From Oscillospiraceae bacterium (GTDB taxonomy: Bacteria; Bacillota; Clostridia; Oscillospirales; Oscillospiraceae): 64,000 nucleotides of DNA. The stretch spans positions 146,324 through 210,323 of the forward strand of contig DAOUQJ010000003.1 in NCBI GenBank assembly GCA_030625685.1. Direction: 5' to 3'. Shown here piece by piece: positions 1 to 9,042 of the stretch (its first letter is position 1; the number at the start of each line of letters is the position of its first letter). Below the pieces are notes generated by a model. The model ran no database searches. It had not been told where the DNA came from and worked only from the letters and a program-made list of their open reading frames with translations. The position numbers and the translations under genes are program-made.

Positions 1-46
1 GTTTTGCACCAGAAAAGCTGAAACTGAGATTTGTTATAGTAATCAA
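1..46 (-). CDS. ABC transporter ATPase, N-terminal fragment cut by the window edge
   Basis: Reading leftward on the minus strand, a GGAGG at 51-55 is followed four bases later by a TTG codon at 44-46. The 15 residues after it read (M)ITITNLSFSFSGAK. This looks like the first beta strand of ABC-type ATPases, where 'I.I.NLSFSF' precedes the Walker A loop; ABC-F proteins and transporter ATPases both start this way. Only the start lies in the window, so the subclass cannot be told. The call rests on the ribosome binding site plus a short family-like peptide. Confidence 0.5.
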   Translation of the reverse strand, partial: MITITNLSFSFSGAK

Positions 47-70
47 GGTTCCTCCAAAAATATATATAAA

Positions 71-85
71 ATTTCAAGTTGAAAT
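71..85. repeat. Perfect 7-bp inverted repeat next to the promoter start site
   Basis: ATTTCAA-G-TTGAAAT is a perfect palindrome with a one-base centre. It overlaps the last bases of the -10 box and the expected transcription start of the leftward ABC gene, a typical operator position. It is too short in the loop to be a good RNA hairpin. The binding protein is unknown. Confidence 0.4.
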
Positions 86-112
86 TATATACTAATTACT
101 GCAAATATGCAA
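84..112 (-). promoter_or_regulatory. Candidate promoter for the ABC ATPase
   Basis: On the minus strand TATAAT (84-89) lies 17 bases after TTGCAT (107-112). The -10 box is perfect and the -35 box is weak. The spacing and the ribosome binding site just downstream fit a sigma-A promoter. Confidence 0.4.
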
Positions 113-316
113 TCAATTCAAAGAATAATCAATGAAACGCATAAAAATCAAAGAGATTTTATCATAATTTTGTGTGAAAAGCATTTCCTCTAACAAACAA
201 TATATTTTATCATTACACTTTGATTCAATATTTTGCAAAACGAATATCTTTTTGAAGGATACCTTAAAACCAATACATTTTATCTATAAATATCATTTAA
301 TCAAACATATTCTTCA

Positions 317-2098
317 TTATTTCTCTTTTTTCACATTCTGTTTTCTTAGTATTTTCGCGATTTGTTTAGAAATTTTACTTCTGGTATTCATTATCCACTC
401 TTCATCATAAGAGAAACCAAGTGCTTTTGAACATGAATAATACAAATTCACTCTCTGATAATATACTTCATATTCTGCCGATGTTTGACATGCAACCTGT
501 GGCTTTTCTAATTCAGTACACTTGGCACGAAAAGAAGTGTTCATATAGTCAGTAAATTGCGCCAATAACACAGGGTTTCCTGTATCAAATGGCACTTGCA
601 TCAGTTTCCATTGCAACTTTTCAGGCAACTGATATTCTTTCAATAAATCTAAAATCAATAAATAGTTACTAATGTCTTTTTTGCGATAGTAAGACAATGT
701 TACAGCTTCATTTGACCAAAGCGCCAATTTCTCTTGTAGCGGCAACAACCCTATTTGCAGTATTGATTCACTAGGCCCTATGACTGCTTGCTCAATTCTT
801 TCGTCTTTAGCGTTTAGTTGCTGATAAATAAAATCCATGTTGTTGTCTTCTAAACAAGAGACATATCCAACAGGATAAATACCAATTCTTCCAGCACGAC
901 CTGCGATTTGCTTTACCTCTTGACTTGTAAGCAGTCGCACTTCTTCCCCATCAAATTTACTAATCTCACTGAAAATTAGTCGCTCAATCGGCAAATTGAT
1001 TCCCATCCCAATTGCATCTGTTGCAATGAGTATCGGATGCGTACCATTAACAAACAGTTCATACTGTTCTCGCCTTACTTCAGGAGGTAAATCACCATAT
1101 ATAACACTACTTAGTATTCCAATCCGTCTATAATACTCTGCATAGGTCAATACACTACGTTTTGAAAATGCAACAAGTGCATCTCCTTTTTTAACCTCTT
1201 TGATTTTTACTGGTTTTTCTTCTACTTCTAATGGCACCAAACGAGTGTATTCTTTAAACTCATATTCATCTCCGCAATCTTCTATCATTTGAATCAATTG
1301 CTGTTTTGCTAAGGCTGCACCACATAGATGAATTTCTGCGCATTGTATTCCCAAAATAGCTTTTGTCCAAGCATCACCTCTTTGCATATCAGCCAATAGC
1401 TGCACTTCATCTATCACCGCAACTTGATAACGTTTACTGATATCTAATTTTTCTACCGTGCAAGAACTATGTTTTGCATCTTGAATCAATATCTCTTCTT
1501 CGCCTGTCAGCAAATTGCACAAAACGCCTTCGTTGTTGAGCCGTTCATAGTTTTCAAGAGCTAAAATTCGCAAGGGAGCAAGATAGACACCTTGTTCTGA
1601 TTGCTTTAAGCGCTGCAATGCTTCATAAGTTTTTCCAGTGTTTGTGTCACCTAAGTGGAGGAAAAACTTCCTCTTGTTACGGCGCGTTTCTCTGTATTCT
1701 TCAGATGGATTTTCAGGTAAATAGCGCTGAAACTCTACAGACATCATCTTGGGAATATGACTAGTAATAAGAACCGATAATATTCCTGACTTTAAATACC
1801 CATTATAATCAGATGAAATGATGTCAGTAAATAAATAATCCGTTTGATTTCTGGTATTATACTGTGATAACAATTTTTCTGACACTTCATCTAATACGGA
1901 AACATAATTCGCCAATAATTGCTCGTAGCCTGAGATATGTTGATATTGAAACCCTTTCACATCTCTGATGAGTTTTCGAATGATTACTTCATGGTGAAAT
2001 AAATTACGTGCTTTTACATTTTTGAGGCCATTTTTAACCTTCGGATAGCGTTTTTTCAAACGCTCAAACGCTTGTCTCATTTTTTGTTCTTTTTTCAT
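317..2098 (-). CDS. SUV3-like superfamily 2 RNA helicase
   Basis: 593 residues. An N-terminal stretch of about 140 residues with no recognised domain precedes a helicase core. Motif I is GDTNTGKT (150-157), motif II is DEVQ (230-233) and motif VI is QIAGRAGR (397-404). 'TDAIGMGINLP' (360-370) matches the motif V region of the Suv3 branch of ATP-dependent RNA helicases, whose mitochondrial members act in RNA turnover with a 3' exonuclease. The C-terminal 170 residues resemble the helical tail of that group. A GGTGAT lies six bases before the ATG. An RNA-unwinding role in bacteria is inferred from the family; no exonuclease gene is adjacent. No terminator was seen downstream. Confidence 0.8.
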   Translation of the reverse strand: MKKEQKMRQAFERLKKRYPKVKNGLKNVKARNLFHHEVIIRKLIRDVKGFQYQHISGYEQLLANYVSVLDEVSEKLLSQYNTRNQTDYLFTDIISSDYNGYLKSGILSVLITSHIPKMMSVEFQRYLPENPSEEYRETRRNKRKFFLHLGDTNTGKTYEALQRLKQSEQGVYLAPLRILALENYERLNNEGVLCNLLTGEEEILIQDAKHSSCTVEKLDISKRYQVAVIDEVQLLADMQRGDAWTKAILGIQCAEIHLCGAALAKQQLIQMIEDCGDEYEFKEYTRLVPLEVEEKPVKIKEVKKGDALVAFSKRSVLTYAEYYRRIGILSSVIYGDLPPEVRREQYELFVNGTHPILIATDAIGMGINLPIERLIFSEISKFDGEEVRLLTSQEVKQIAGRAGRIGIYPVGYVSCLEDNNMDFIYQQLNAKDERIEQAVIGPSESILQIGLLPLQEKLALWSNEAVTLSYYRKKDISNYLLILDLLKEYQLPEKLQWKLMQVPFDTGNPVLLAQFTDYMNTSFRAKCTELEKPQVACQTSAEYEVYYQRVNLYYSCSKALGFSYDEEWIMNTRSKISKQIAKILRKQNVKKEK

Positions 2099-2207
2099 GT
2101 TGGTATCACCCAGTTTTTAGATTTATTTCATAGGTTTGCTCATTTACTGAAATATGATGCAGAATATATAACACAAAAGCTGAAATACTATTGTTGGAGG
2201 TGTTATT

Positions 2208-2318
2208 ATGGCTAATTTAAAGCAATCGGAAAAAGAAAATATGAAAGCGAATCCAAGAACTGAAAACAAAGAGTTTAATACTAAAAAGCAAGCTCTTGGA
2301 GTAAACACAAAACGATGA
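2208..2318 (+). CDS. Small basic 36-residue protein, function unknown
   Basis: A strong GGAGG (2196-2200) precedes ATG at 2208. The 36-codon frame is rich in Lys, Asn, Glu and Thr, with no Cys, Trp or Tyr and no hydrophobic stretch, so the product should be soluble and probably unstructured. It ends in TGA that overlaps the ATG of the HD-domain gene (ATGA at 2315-2318), so the two are probably translationally coupled. The composition recalls minor small spore proteins, but no known family was recognised. It could also be a short leader ORF whose job is to control translation of the HD gene. Confidence 0.6.
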   Translation: MANLKQSEKENMKANPRTENKEFNTKKQALGVNTKR

Positions 2319-2947
2319 CGATATCAGAACGGTATATCCAAATCACAAAACACTTATGTCAAGATAAAAACCCTTCAACCTTTTTGAATATGCTTATGGC
2401 AGAAGGTGCATTTTCGTGCTATCCATTTTATATGTTGACTGATATGCAAAAGACACCTCAATCACCCATCTATCATCCTGAAGGAAACGTTTGGAATCAC
2501 ACATGCCTTGTAGTGGACGAAGCTGCAAAAATGAGAGAGCAAAGTGCAAACCCAATTGTCTTTATGTGGGCTGCTCTACTTCATGATATTGGTAAACCAA
2601 GTACAACTAAAAAGCGTCGTGGTAAATATACTTCATATGATCATGAAAAAGTTGGTATGCAGTTAACTGTAGAATTCTTATCCGTACTCACTGAAGACAT
2701 TGAATTCATTCAACAAGTAAGTCAGCTTGTCCGTTTTCACATGCAACCGTTATTTGTCCTCAAAGATTTACCGTTTGCAGAACTTGATTATATGGTCAAA
2801 CAAACAAACGTGGACGAAATTGCATTGTTAGGATTTTGCGACCGGATGGGCAGAGGAAATAGTAACTATGCCAAAGAAAAATCAAACAAGCAGGCATTTC
2901 TGAATAAATGTAATGCACATGAATATAGGCACCAACCAACAATGTAA
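2315..2947 (+). CDS. HD-domain phosphohydrolase
   Basis: 210 residues. The metal-binding HD pattern is visible: H62, H90-D91 in LLHDIGKP, H110 and H142. HD proteins of this type hydrolyse phosphoesters of nucleotides or tRNA ends. The spacing and the 'LLHDIGKP' context resemble the HD domain that follows bacterial CCA-adding enzymes, but no nucleotidyltransferase domain is present here, so the substrate is unknown. The ATG overlaps the stop of the 36-residue ORF and has no separate ribosome binding site, which supports coupling. A strong terminator follows. Confidence 0.75.
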   Translation: MTISERYIQITKHLCQDKNPSTFLNMLMAEGAFSCYPFYMLTDMQKTPQSPIYHPEGNVWNHTCLVVDEAAKMREQSANPIVFMWAALLHDIGKPSTTKKRRGKYTSYDHEKVGMQLTVEFLSVLTEDIEFIQQVSQLVRFHMQPLFVLKDLPFAELDYMVKQTNVDEIALLGFCDRMGRGNSNYAKEKSNKQAFLNKCNAHEYRHQPTM

Positions 2948-2991
2948 TCTAAGCAAAAATTAATTTCAAGTTATCTATATTATACTGATAA

Positions 2992-3028
2992 AAGAAGAAC
3001 GTTTCAAATTAAGTGAAACGTTCTTCTT
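2992..3028. terminator. Bidirectional rho-independent terminator
   Basis: A 15-bp perfect stem (2992-3006 / 3014-3028) with a 7-base loop and T-rich flanks on both strands lies between the converging HD gene and the 55-residue ORF. Confidence 0.9.
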
Positions 3029-3032
3029 TTCT

Positions 3033-3200
3033 TCAGTGTTTTGGTGGTACTGATTGAATCTTTGAATACGCTTCTAGCTCTTCATCATCTGTGGGGATAG
3101 ATGGGGTGATTCCTGTCATACCTGTGGCTGAGGCTACTGAATTCAAATCATAAACCTTATCAAATACTTCTTGCCTAAACTTATTTTTATATTCACTCAT
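3033..3200 (-). CDS. Conserved-looking 55-residue protein, function unknown
   Basis: The frame is open further upstream, but the start is best placed at the ATG at 3200, because AAAGGAAT lies just before it on the minus strand; the longer version has no ribosome binding site. The protein begins MSEYKNKFRQEVFDKVYD and ends in a Pro/acid-rich tail (ITPSIPTDDEELEAY...). It has no Cys, no membrane segment and no recognised motif. It shares the bidirectional terminator with the HD gene. Its size suggests a small cytosolic or spore-associated protein; nothing more is supported. Confidence 0.6.
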   Translation of the reverse strand: MSEYKNKFRQEVFDKVYDLNSVASATGMTGITPSIPTDDEELEAYSKIQSVPPKH

Positions 3201-3357
3201 AATTAAATTCCTTTCATACATATGAACAACATTAGTATGCACCAAATCAAATGAAATATGAGACAATTCGAATATTAAGATTTTTAATTCCTTTTCCATG
3301 GAAACTTATAACACAAATGATTTTTCTGTATCCTAAGTATAGTCAAATAAAGAAAAA

Positions 3358-3395
3358 AGTAAGAGATGCCCCATGTAGAGCACCCCCTTACTTTT
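3358..3395 (-). terminator. Terminator of the LysM-CAP gene
   Basis: On the minus strand AAGTAAG (3358-3364, read in reverse) pairs with CTTACTT around an imperfect GC-rich inner stem, and the 3' side runs into TTTTTT. It lies just after the stop codon of the secreted protein gene. Confidence 0.65.
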
Positions 3396-3408
3396 AATTT
3401 AACAGTCT

Positions 3409-4029
3409 TTAGTTTCTAATAAACATTTGTGTCCAATATAATGTGCCATTCGCACTTTTTGCGACACCAACACCAATTTGGTTAAACTTTGCACTCAAAA
3501 TGTTTTCACGATGTCCAGTAGAATTCATCCATGCATCCATAACTTCCTTTGGAGTGCGCTGTCCATACGCTATATTTTCACCAGCAGCAGTGTAACGTAT
3601 GCCAAAGTCTTGCATCATTTTAAACGGCGATCCATACGTTGGAGATGTGTGTGAAAAATAGTTTTTATCTATCATATCTTGAGATTTATATCGAGCAACT
3701 CGAGCAAGTTCCCAATTTGATTGAAGAGGATTTAGTCCATATCGTGCTCTTTCCTCATTGACCAAATCAACAACCTGTTGCTCAATACTCTTTACTTCAT
3801 CTTTATTTGGTACGCTTATTTTATCTCCAGGATAAATGAGTGAAGGATTTTTAATGTGCGGATTTGCACTAATAATTTCACTCAACCCAACTTCATACTT
3901 CACAGCAATTTTCCACATGCTATCTCCACGTACAACTACATGTGTATCATTCGCCGCAAGCACTTGCATTGGCGCACAAACAATTGTTAAAACAAAAACG
4001 ATTCCAATTAATTTCTTTAGTAATTTCAT
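3409..4029 (-). CDS. Secreted LysM and CAP (SCP/YkwD-like) domain protein
   Basis: 206 residues. Residues 1-25 form a signal peptide ending VLA|AN. A LysM peptidoglycan-binding domain spans about 30-74 (GDSMWKIAVKY ... LIYPGDKISVP). A CAP/SCP domain follows at about 83-205 with H127, E151 and H173 in the usual places (FSHTSP, GENIAYG, STGHRENIL). Related spore-former proteins are cell-wall or spore-coat associated, such as YkwD-like proteins; the biochemical role of bacterial CAP domains is not settled. GGAGG precedes the ATG. Its own terminator and the hairpin upstream suggest a single-gene transcript. Confidence 0.88.
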   Translation of the reverse strand: MKLLKKLIGIVFVLTIVCAPMQVLAANDTHVVVRGDSMWKIAVKYEVGLSEIISANPHIKNPSLIYPGDKISVPNKDEVKSIEQQVVDLVNEERARYGLNPLQSNWELARVARYKSQDMIDKNYFSHTSPTYGSPFKMMQDFGIRYTAAGENIAYGQRTPKEVMDAWMNSTGHRENILSAKFNQIGVGVAKSANGTLYWTQMFIRN

Positions 4030-4045
4030 GATTATCCTCCTTACA

Positions 4046-4065
4046 GTAAGCTAGAGTCAGCTTAC
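4046..4065 (-). promoter_or_regulatory. Leader hairpin next to the ribosome binding site of the LysM-CAP gene
   Basis: A 7-bp perfect stem (GTAAGCT at 4046-4052, AGCTTAC at 4059-4065) with a 6-base loop ends five bases upstream of the GGAGG of the LysM-CAP gene. It may affect mRNA stability or translation. There is no T tract, so it is not a terminator. Confidence 0.4.
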
Positions 4066-4202
4066 CATAAATCACAAAACAATTCTAAAGTTAAATATTG
4101 TGAAATTTCCGAATTTGTAGAAATATCCACTGATATTTTATAAATATTAACTATAATACCTTATATTTATTTCAAAATTCATTACACATACTGAGAAAAC
4201 AA

Positions 4203-5522
4203 TCAATTCAAAAAGTCTTTCAATCTTTTGGAACGACTTGGGTGGCGCAGTTTTCTCAAAGCTTTTGCTTCAATTTGACGAATACGTTCTCTGGTTACAT
4301 TAAACTCTTTTCCAACTTCTTCTAGTGTACGTGTACGACCATCTTCAATCCCAAAACGCAGTTTAAGTACACGCTCTTCTCTTGGTGTTAAAGTACTCAA
4401 AACTTCCACCAATTGTTCTTTGAGCAATGTAAAGGAGGCAGCTTCAGAAGGTTCAGAAGCTTCTTCGTCTGGAATGAAATCACCTAGGTGTGAATCTTCT
4501 TCTTCACCAATCGGAGTTTCTAAGCTCACGGGCTCTTGCGCAATTTTAAGAATTTCGCGCACTTTGTCTACAGGCATACCCATCTCTTCTGATATTTCTT
4601 CAGGAGATGGATCATGTCCCAATTCTTGTAACAGCTGTCTTGATACACGAATAACTTTATTGATGGTTTCAACCATATGCACTGGAATACGAATCGTTCT
4701 TGCTTGGTCTGCAATCGCTCTTGTAATTGCTTGACGAATCCACCATGTTGCATAGGTAGAAAACTTATACCCTTTGTTGTAATCAAATTTTTCAACTGCT
4801 TTAATAAGCCCTAGATTTCCTTCTTGAATTAAATCCAAAAACAGCATACCACGTCCTACATAACGCTTTGCGATAGAAACCACCAAGCGCAAGTTAGATT
4901 CTGCTAGACGTTGTTTTGCTAAATGTCCTTTTCGAACCATTCTTTTTAGTTCTATTTCTTCTTGTGTACGTTCAGAATGATCGTCATTTTGTTCTCTTAT
5001 TTCATTGAGCTCATCGAGTTTGATTTTTGCTTCTGCTCCAAATTCCATCGCTTTCGCAAGTAAAATTTCTTCGTCAGATGTAAGCAAATTGACTTTACCA
5101 ATCTCTTTTAAGTACATGCGGACTGGATCATCAATACCAAATGAATCAACCAAAGTTTTAGGATCAATGATTTCCTCTTCAGGAAGTTCTTCTAACTCCT
5201 CTGCAGGAGGGTCTATCGTTTCATTCAGATCAGGAAGATATGCATCCGTCGTAGTCTCTATTCCTAGATTTTCTAGCGCGTCATAGATTTTATCCATATG
5301 CTCTGACTCAAGGTCCATTTCTTCTAAAACATCCATTAATTCAGATGCACTCAAGTTACCCTTTTTTTGTCCTTTTTCAATCAGATCGCCTAGCTTCTCA
5401 ACCCCTTGAACTGCTGGGATTATTTTAATAATTTCTTCTCTACCACGCAACGTTACTTGCTCTGTCTCTTGCTTTGTGCCTTCTTCTAGTAAAACTTCAT
5501 CTTTTGTTTTATTCTCGTCCAT
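4203..5522 (-). CDS. rpoD: Housekeeping RNA polymerase sigma factor RpoD/SigA
   Basis: 439 residues from the ATG at 5522, chosen because GGGAG lies nine bases upstream; an in-frame start five codons earlier lies inside dnaG and lacks this. Region 1.2 ([12 protein letters not shown]) starts near 131. Region 2 (about 205-275) contains [10 protein letters not shown] and [10 protein letters not shown] for core binding, -10 recognition and melting. Region 4 near the C-terminus carries the TLEEVGKEF...[12 protein letters not shown] helix-turn-helix for the -35 box. An acidic N-terminal segment corresponds to region 1.1. The gene begins two bases after the dnaG stop, the usual macromolecular-synthesis pairing. 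Confidence 0.98.
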   Translation of the reverse strand: MDENKTKDEVLLEEGTKQETEQVTLRGREEIIKIIPAVQGVEKLGDLIEKGQKKGNLSASELMDVLEEMDLESEHMDKIYDALENLGIETTTDAYLPDLNETIDPPAEELEELPEEEIIDPKTLVDSFGIDDPVRMYLKEIGKVNLLTSDEEILLAKAMEFGAEAKIKLDELNEIREQNDDHSERTQEEIELKRMVRKGHLAKQRLAESNLRLVVSIAKRYVGRGMLFLDLIQEGNLGLIKAVEKFDYNKGYKFSTYATWWIRQAITRAIADQARTIRIPVHMVETINKVIRVSRQLLQELGHDPSPEEISEEMGMPVDKVREILKIAQEPVSLETPIGEEEDSHLGDFIPDEEASEPSEAASFTLLKEQLVEVLSTLTPREERVLKLRFGIEDGRTRTLEEVGKEFNVTRERIRQIEAKALRKLRHPSRSKRLKDFLN

Positions 5523-5524
5523 GT

Positions 5525-7276
5525 TCACATCTCCCATGATTTTTTCTTTTGGTAGTTTTCTCGTGCGCGCAAGAGTATATCATCATCACTCAATCCACCG
5601 CTTGCGATATATTCTGATTCTATAATAGATATATATTCTTTCAACGTTTCACTGCTACGTTTGAGACTTTCGGGTTTATTTAAAACCGACACTAGGTGCG
5701 ACATTTCCTCAGAAGATAACATTGACGTAAGTGAATCGAAACTCAACTTTCTTCCATCTTTATTTTGCTGACAAAATTCTTCAAACACTTTTCCTAAAAA
5801 AGGAGAACTAAATGATTGGCTTTTCATGTGGTCAACATTTTGAAAAAGAGAGTTATCTAACATCAACAGGCGAATGACGCCTTCTTCAGCCAAAGCAGAC
5901 CTGACATTTTCATACCGCAATTGTCTCGACTTTGGTTGAGCATCTTGAGTTGGCACAGCTATTTTTCGCTGTTGTTTTTTCTTAATCTTTGATATATTGA
6001 TTTTATAAGCCCGATTGACATCCTGCATCACTGCATCTTTTGCAATATCAGTGATCATGGAAATTCGCCCTGCATATACTTCACGTTCCATTGCACTTGG
6101 CAACGTGGCAATCATTTGTGATGTTTCTTTGGCAAATTCAATCTTTTGCATGGGTTCTGCTAAATCATATTTTCTTTGAATGTGTGCAATCTGATAATCA
6201 ATATGATTTTCAGAATCATTGAGCAGTTTTTCAAATCGCTCTTTTCCAAATTTTTTGATGAATTCGTCTGGATCTTTGGCGCCCTGCATTTGAAGTACTT
6301 TTACCTTAAGACCAGCTTTTTCAAGAAAGCTTATTGCTCTATTTGCAGCGGCAACTCCAGCATCATCTGAGTCAAAGGCTAGTATTACTTCTTTGGTATA
6401 TTTAGATAGCAGTGTGGCATGTTTAGCTGTAAAAGCAGTTCCTAAACTTGCGACGGCACCATCAAATCCCGCTTGGTGCAGAGCTATCGTATCCATGTAT
6501 CCTTCTGTCAAGATTAGTTTATCCATTTTACTTTGTTTTGCAAAATTGAGTGCGTATACATGTTGACTTTTGTTAAATAGAATGGAATCAGGTGAATTGA
6601 GATACTTTGGCATAGAATCATCTAAAACACGTCCACCAAAGCCAATCACATCACCCCGCACATCAATGATCGGAAACATCACTCGATTTCGAAATCGATC
6701 ATAAATTCGTCCATTTTGAGCACTGGTTGCTAGACCAGCATCCAAAAGTTCCATTTTGCTGTACCCCAACTTGATCATGGCTTGCAACAAATGATCCCAT
6801 CCGTCTTGTGCAAACCCTAGTCCAAATCGTGTTATGGTGGCTTTTGTGATTTTTCTATTTTGTAAATATGTCAAAGCTACTTGTCCACCATAGTCATATA
6901 GTGACATATAAAAAAATCGAGCAGCTTCCTTATTCAGAGCCAATAATCTTTGCTTTTTTTTAATAAAGGAATCATCCGCATTATTCTCTGGTATCGTTAC
7001 ACCAACTTTTTTAGCCAATACATGTATAGCGTCAATAAACGGGATTTGTTCGACTTCCATAATAAAAGAAATTACTCCGCCACCTTTCCCGCACCCAAAA
7101 CAATGGTACATTTGCCGATCCGGCACAACATGAAACGACGGTGTATTCTCACCATGAAATGGACATAGGCCCCAATAACTATTTCCTTTTTGATTGAGAG
7201 ACAAATAATCGGAAATGATATCAACAATATCACACCTTGCAATAATTTCATCAATAACTTGTGGTGCAATTGCCAA
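5525..7276 (-). CDS. dnaG: DNA primase
   Basis: 583 residues. It synthesises RNA primers at the replication fork. The CHC2 zinc finger is intact: C38, H41, C59, C62. The TOPRIM catalytic core is at about 250-330 with E258 (LTEGYMD) and D302/D304 (FDSDDAG). The C-terminal part is the helicase-binding region. The start is TTG at 7276, with a strong GGAGGAG seven bases upstream; no ATG lies nearby. It lies between the dgt-like gene and rpoD, and is probably co-transcribed with both. Confidence 0.97.
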   Translation of the reverse strand: MAIAPQVIDEIIARCDIVDIISDYLSLNQKGNSYWGLCPFHGENTPSFHVVPDRQMYHCFGCGKGGGVISFIMEVEQIPFIDAIHVLAKKVGVTIPENNADDSFIKKKQRLLALNKEAARFFYMSLYDYGGQVALTYLQNRKITKATITRFGLGFAQDGWDHLLQAMIKLGYSKMELLDAGLATSAQNGRIYDRFRNRVMFPIIDVRGDVIGFGGRVLDDSMPKYLNSPDSILFNKSQHVYALNFAKQSKMDKLILTEGYMDTIALHQAGFDGAVASLGTAFTAKHATLLSKYTKEVILAFDSDDAGVAAANRAISFLEKAGLKVKVLQMQGAKDPDEFIKKFGKERFEKLLNDSENHIDYQIAHIQRKYDLAEPMQKIEFAKETSQMIATLPSAMEREVYAGRISMITDIAKDAVMQDVNRAYKINISKIKKKQQRKIAVPTQDAQPKSRQLRYENVRSALAEEGVIRLLMLDNSLFQNVDHMKSQSFSSPFLGKVFEEFCQQNKDGRKLSFDSLTSMLSSEEMSHLVSVLNKPESLKRSSETLKEYISIIESEYIASGGLSDDDILLRARENYQKKKSWEM

Positions 7277-7297
7277 TATTCTCTCCTCCTTATGCTA

Positions 7298-8302
7298 TTA
7301 CTTCACACCCCAAGACTCTGGGATAAACAATTTGCTATATACTTGTACCGCATAATTATCAGTCATGCCACTGATATAATCGCAAATTGCTCTATTAGTG
7401 CCTTCTTCCTTGCGAATATATTGAAAATCCTCTGGCATTTCATCGGGATGCTCTTGATAATACTGAAAGATCATTTCAATCATACGCTGTGCTTTGGATT
7501 CTTCTCCTTTGGCAATCGGGCTTCGATACACGTTTTCAAACATAAATTCACGAAGCTCCAACATCATATTACCAATCTTCTCAGATTGTTTTATTCTATC
7601 CTCACCTTGGCTGTTTTCTATGATATCCACAACTAAAGTGTTGATTCGCTGACCATGTGTAAAGCCCAAACACTGAGATATATTGATGGGTATATCTGTA
7701 GGGTAAATAATTTTCCCCCTAAGTGCATCATCAATATCATGATTAATATAGGCAACTCTATCCGAAATCTTTACTATTTGCCCTTCTAGTGTATAAGGAT
7801 CTTGTTCCCCAGTGTGACAGAAGATCCCATTTCTCACTTCATGGGTGACGTTTAATCCTTCACCATTGTTCTCCAACCGATCTACTACACGAAGAGACTG
7901 CCAATTGTGATGAAAACCCTCTGGCATAATTTCATCTAACACTCGTTCGCCTGCGTGTCCAAATGGTGTGTGACCCAAATCATGACCCATCGCTATCGCT
8001 TCGGTTAAATCAACATTAAGATTGAGGGCGGCTGCAATGGTTTTTGCAATACGACTGACCTCTAATGTATGTGTCATTCTTGTGCGATAGTGATCGCCTT
8101 CAGGCTTAAGAAAAACTTGCGTTTTGTGCATTAATCTTCTAAATGTTTTTGAATGCACGATGCGATCAATATCTCTCTCGAAACTTGTTCTAACTTTGCA
8201 TTCACTAATCGGGTTTAATCGACCTTTTGAATTTACAGCGCAACACGCAAATGTAGAAAGATTAGCCAGTTCCATCTTTTCTTTTCTTTCCCTTATTGTC
8301 AC
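7298..8302 (-). CDS. dgt: dGTP triphosphohydrolase-like HD protein
   Basis: 334 residues from a GTG at 8302 (GTGACAATAAGG...), preferred because AAAGGA lies upstream and family members begin near 'TIRE'. A TTG ten codons earlier lacks a ribosome binding site. The HD metal site is clear: H78 (RMTHTLEV) and H107-D108 (GHDLGHTPFGHAGE), with the later ISDRVAYINHDIDD aspartate. Family members cut dNTPs to deoxynucleoside plus triphosphate. In low-GC Gram-positives the gene usually sits upstream of dnaG as it does here. The exact nucleotide specificity cannot be read from sequence. Confidence 0.9.
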   Translation of the reverse strand: MTIRERKEKMELANLSTFACCAVNSKGRLNPISECKVRTSFERDIDRIVHSKTFRRLMHKTQVFLKPEGDHYRTRMTHTLEVSRIAKTIAAALNLNVDLTEAIAMGHDLGHTPFGHAGERVLDEIMPEGFHHNWQSLRVVDRLENNGEGLNVTHEVRNGIFCHTGEQDPYTLEGQIVKISDRVAYINHDIDDALRGKIIYPTDIPINISQCLGFTHGQRINTLVVDIIENSQGEDRIKQSEKIGNMMLELREFMFENVYRSPIAKGEESKAQRMIEMIFQYYQEHPDEMPEDFQYIRKEEGTNRAICDYISGMTDNYAVQVYSKLFIPESWGVK

Positions 8303-8406
8303 AATATCTGAATCCTTTCTACAACAATCCAAAGTAATCCAAATGATTTTTGCCTATAAAGTCATATACGCTATAAAATACGAAAAACCCTTTATTTTTT
8401 TCAAAT

Positions 8407-9042
8407 TTATTTATTTTTTCTTGGAACAGCTCGAAATTGCGTTCCAAGTTTATCAATTTGTGCAGTGGCTGCAGTCATCTCAGTGAGATTCTTTCGAAAT
8501 ATATCTAACTTATTTTCCGAAAACAAGGCTTCCATTCTCACATCGGCCCCATACTCCATATCAACAATCAAACCTTCTTGTGCTTCTATTTCAAGTTTTA
8601 ATTTTTCAAACTGTGCATAAGAACAGCGAACAGCTACATGAAGGAGTTCTTGTACAATAGAAATTCCACTTGCATCTAAAGCAAGTTTTGCCCCACGCGT
8701 ATAAGCCCGTAAAAGACCACCAGCACCCAATAAAATCCCACCAAAATATCGAGTCACAACACAGCATACATTTTCAACTCCCTCACGCTTCAATACTTCA
8801 AGCATGGGTTGTCCTGCTGTTCCTTGTGGCTCTCCATCATCAGAATATCGCACAATTCCACCATCATGCAAAATATAACACCAACAATTATGTCGTGCAT
8901 CATGATGTTTTCGTTTGATTTCATCCACAAAAGCTTTCGCTTCTACTTCAGTTTCGACTGGCTTTATATATCCAATAAAACGAGAACGTTTTTCTGTGAA
9001 TTCTTCATGCGCACTATCTGTTGGCATTAAATAATCATTCAT
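8407..9042 (-). CDS. yigZ: YigZ/IMPACT family protein
   Basis: 211 residues from the ATG at 9042, chosen because GGAGGCG lies seven bases upstream; the open frame extends 16 codons further into hflX. The N-terminal UPF0029/Impact domain shows KHHDARHNCW, SDDGEPQGTAG and TRYFGGILLGAGGL, all typical. A C-terminal DUF1949-like domain follows. Eukaryotic IMPACT inhibits the GCN2 kinase; the bacterial role is uncertain, with a link to translation proposed. The start overlaps the last eight bases of hflX, so the two are coupled. Confidence 0.92.
   Translation of the reverse strand: MNDYLMPTDSAHEEFTEKRSRFIGYIKPVETEVEAKAFVDEIKRKHHDARHNCWCYILHDGGIVRYSDDGEPQGTAGQPMLEVLKREGVENVCCVVTRYFGGILLGAGGLLRAYTRGAKLALDASGISIVQELLHVAVRCSYAQFEKLKLEIEAQEGLIVDMEYGADVRMEALFSENKLDIFRKNLTEMTAATAQIDKLGTQFRAVPRKNK

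Noticed and set aside
174..410. 78-residue plus-strand frame at the left edge
   Set aside because: It has no ribosome binding site, has AT-driven composition and overlaps the end of the helicase gene on the other strand.
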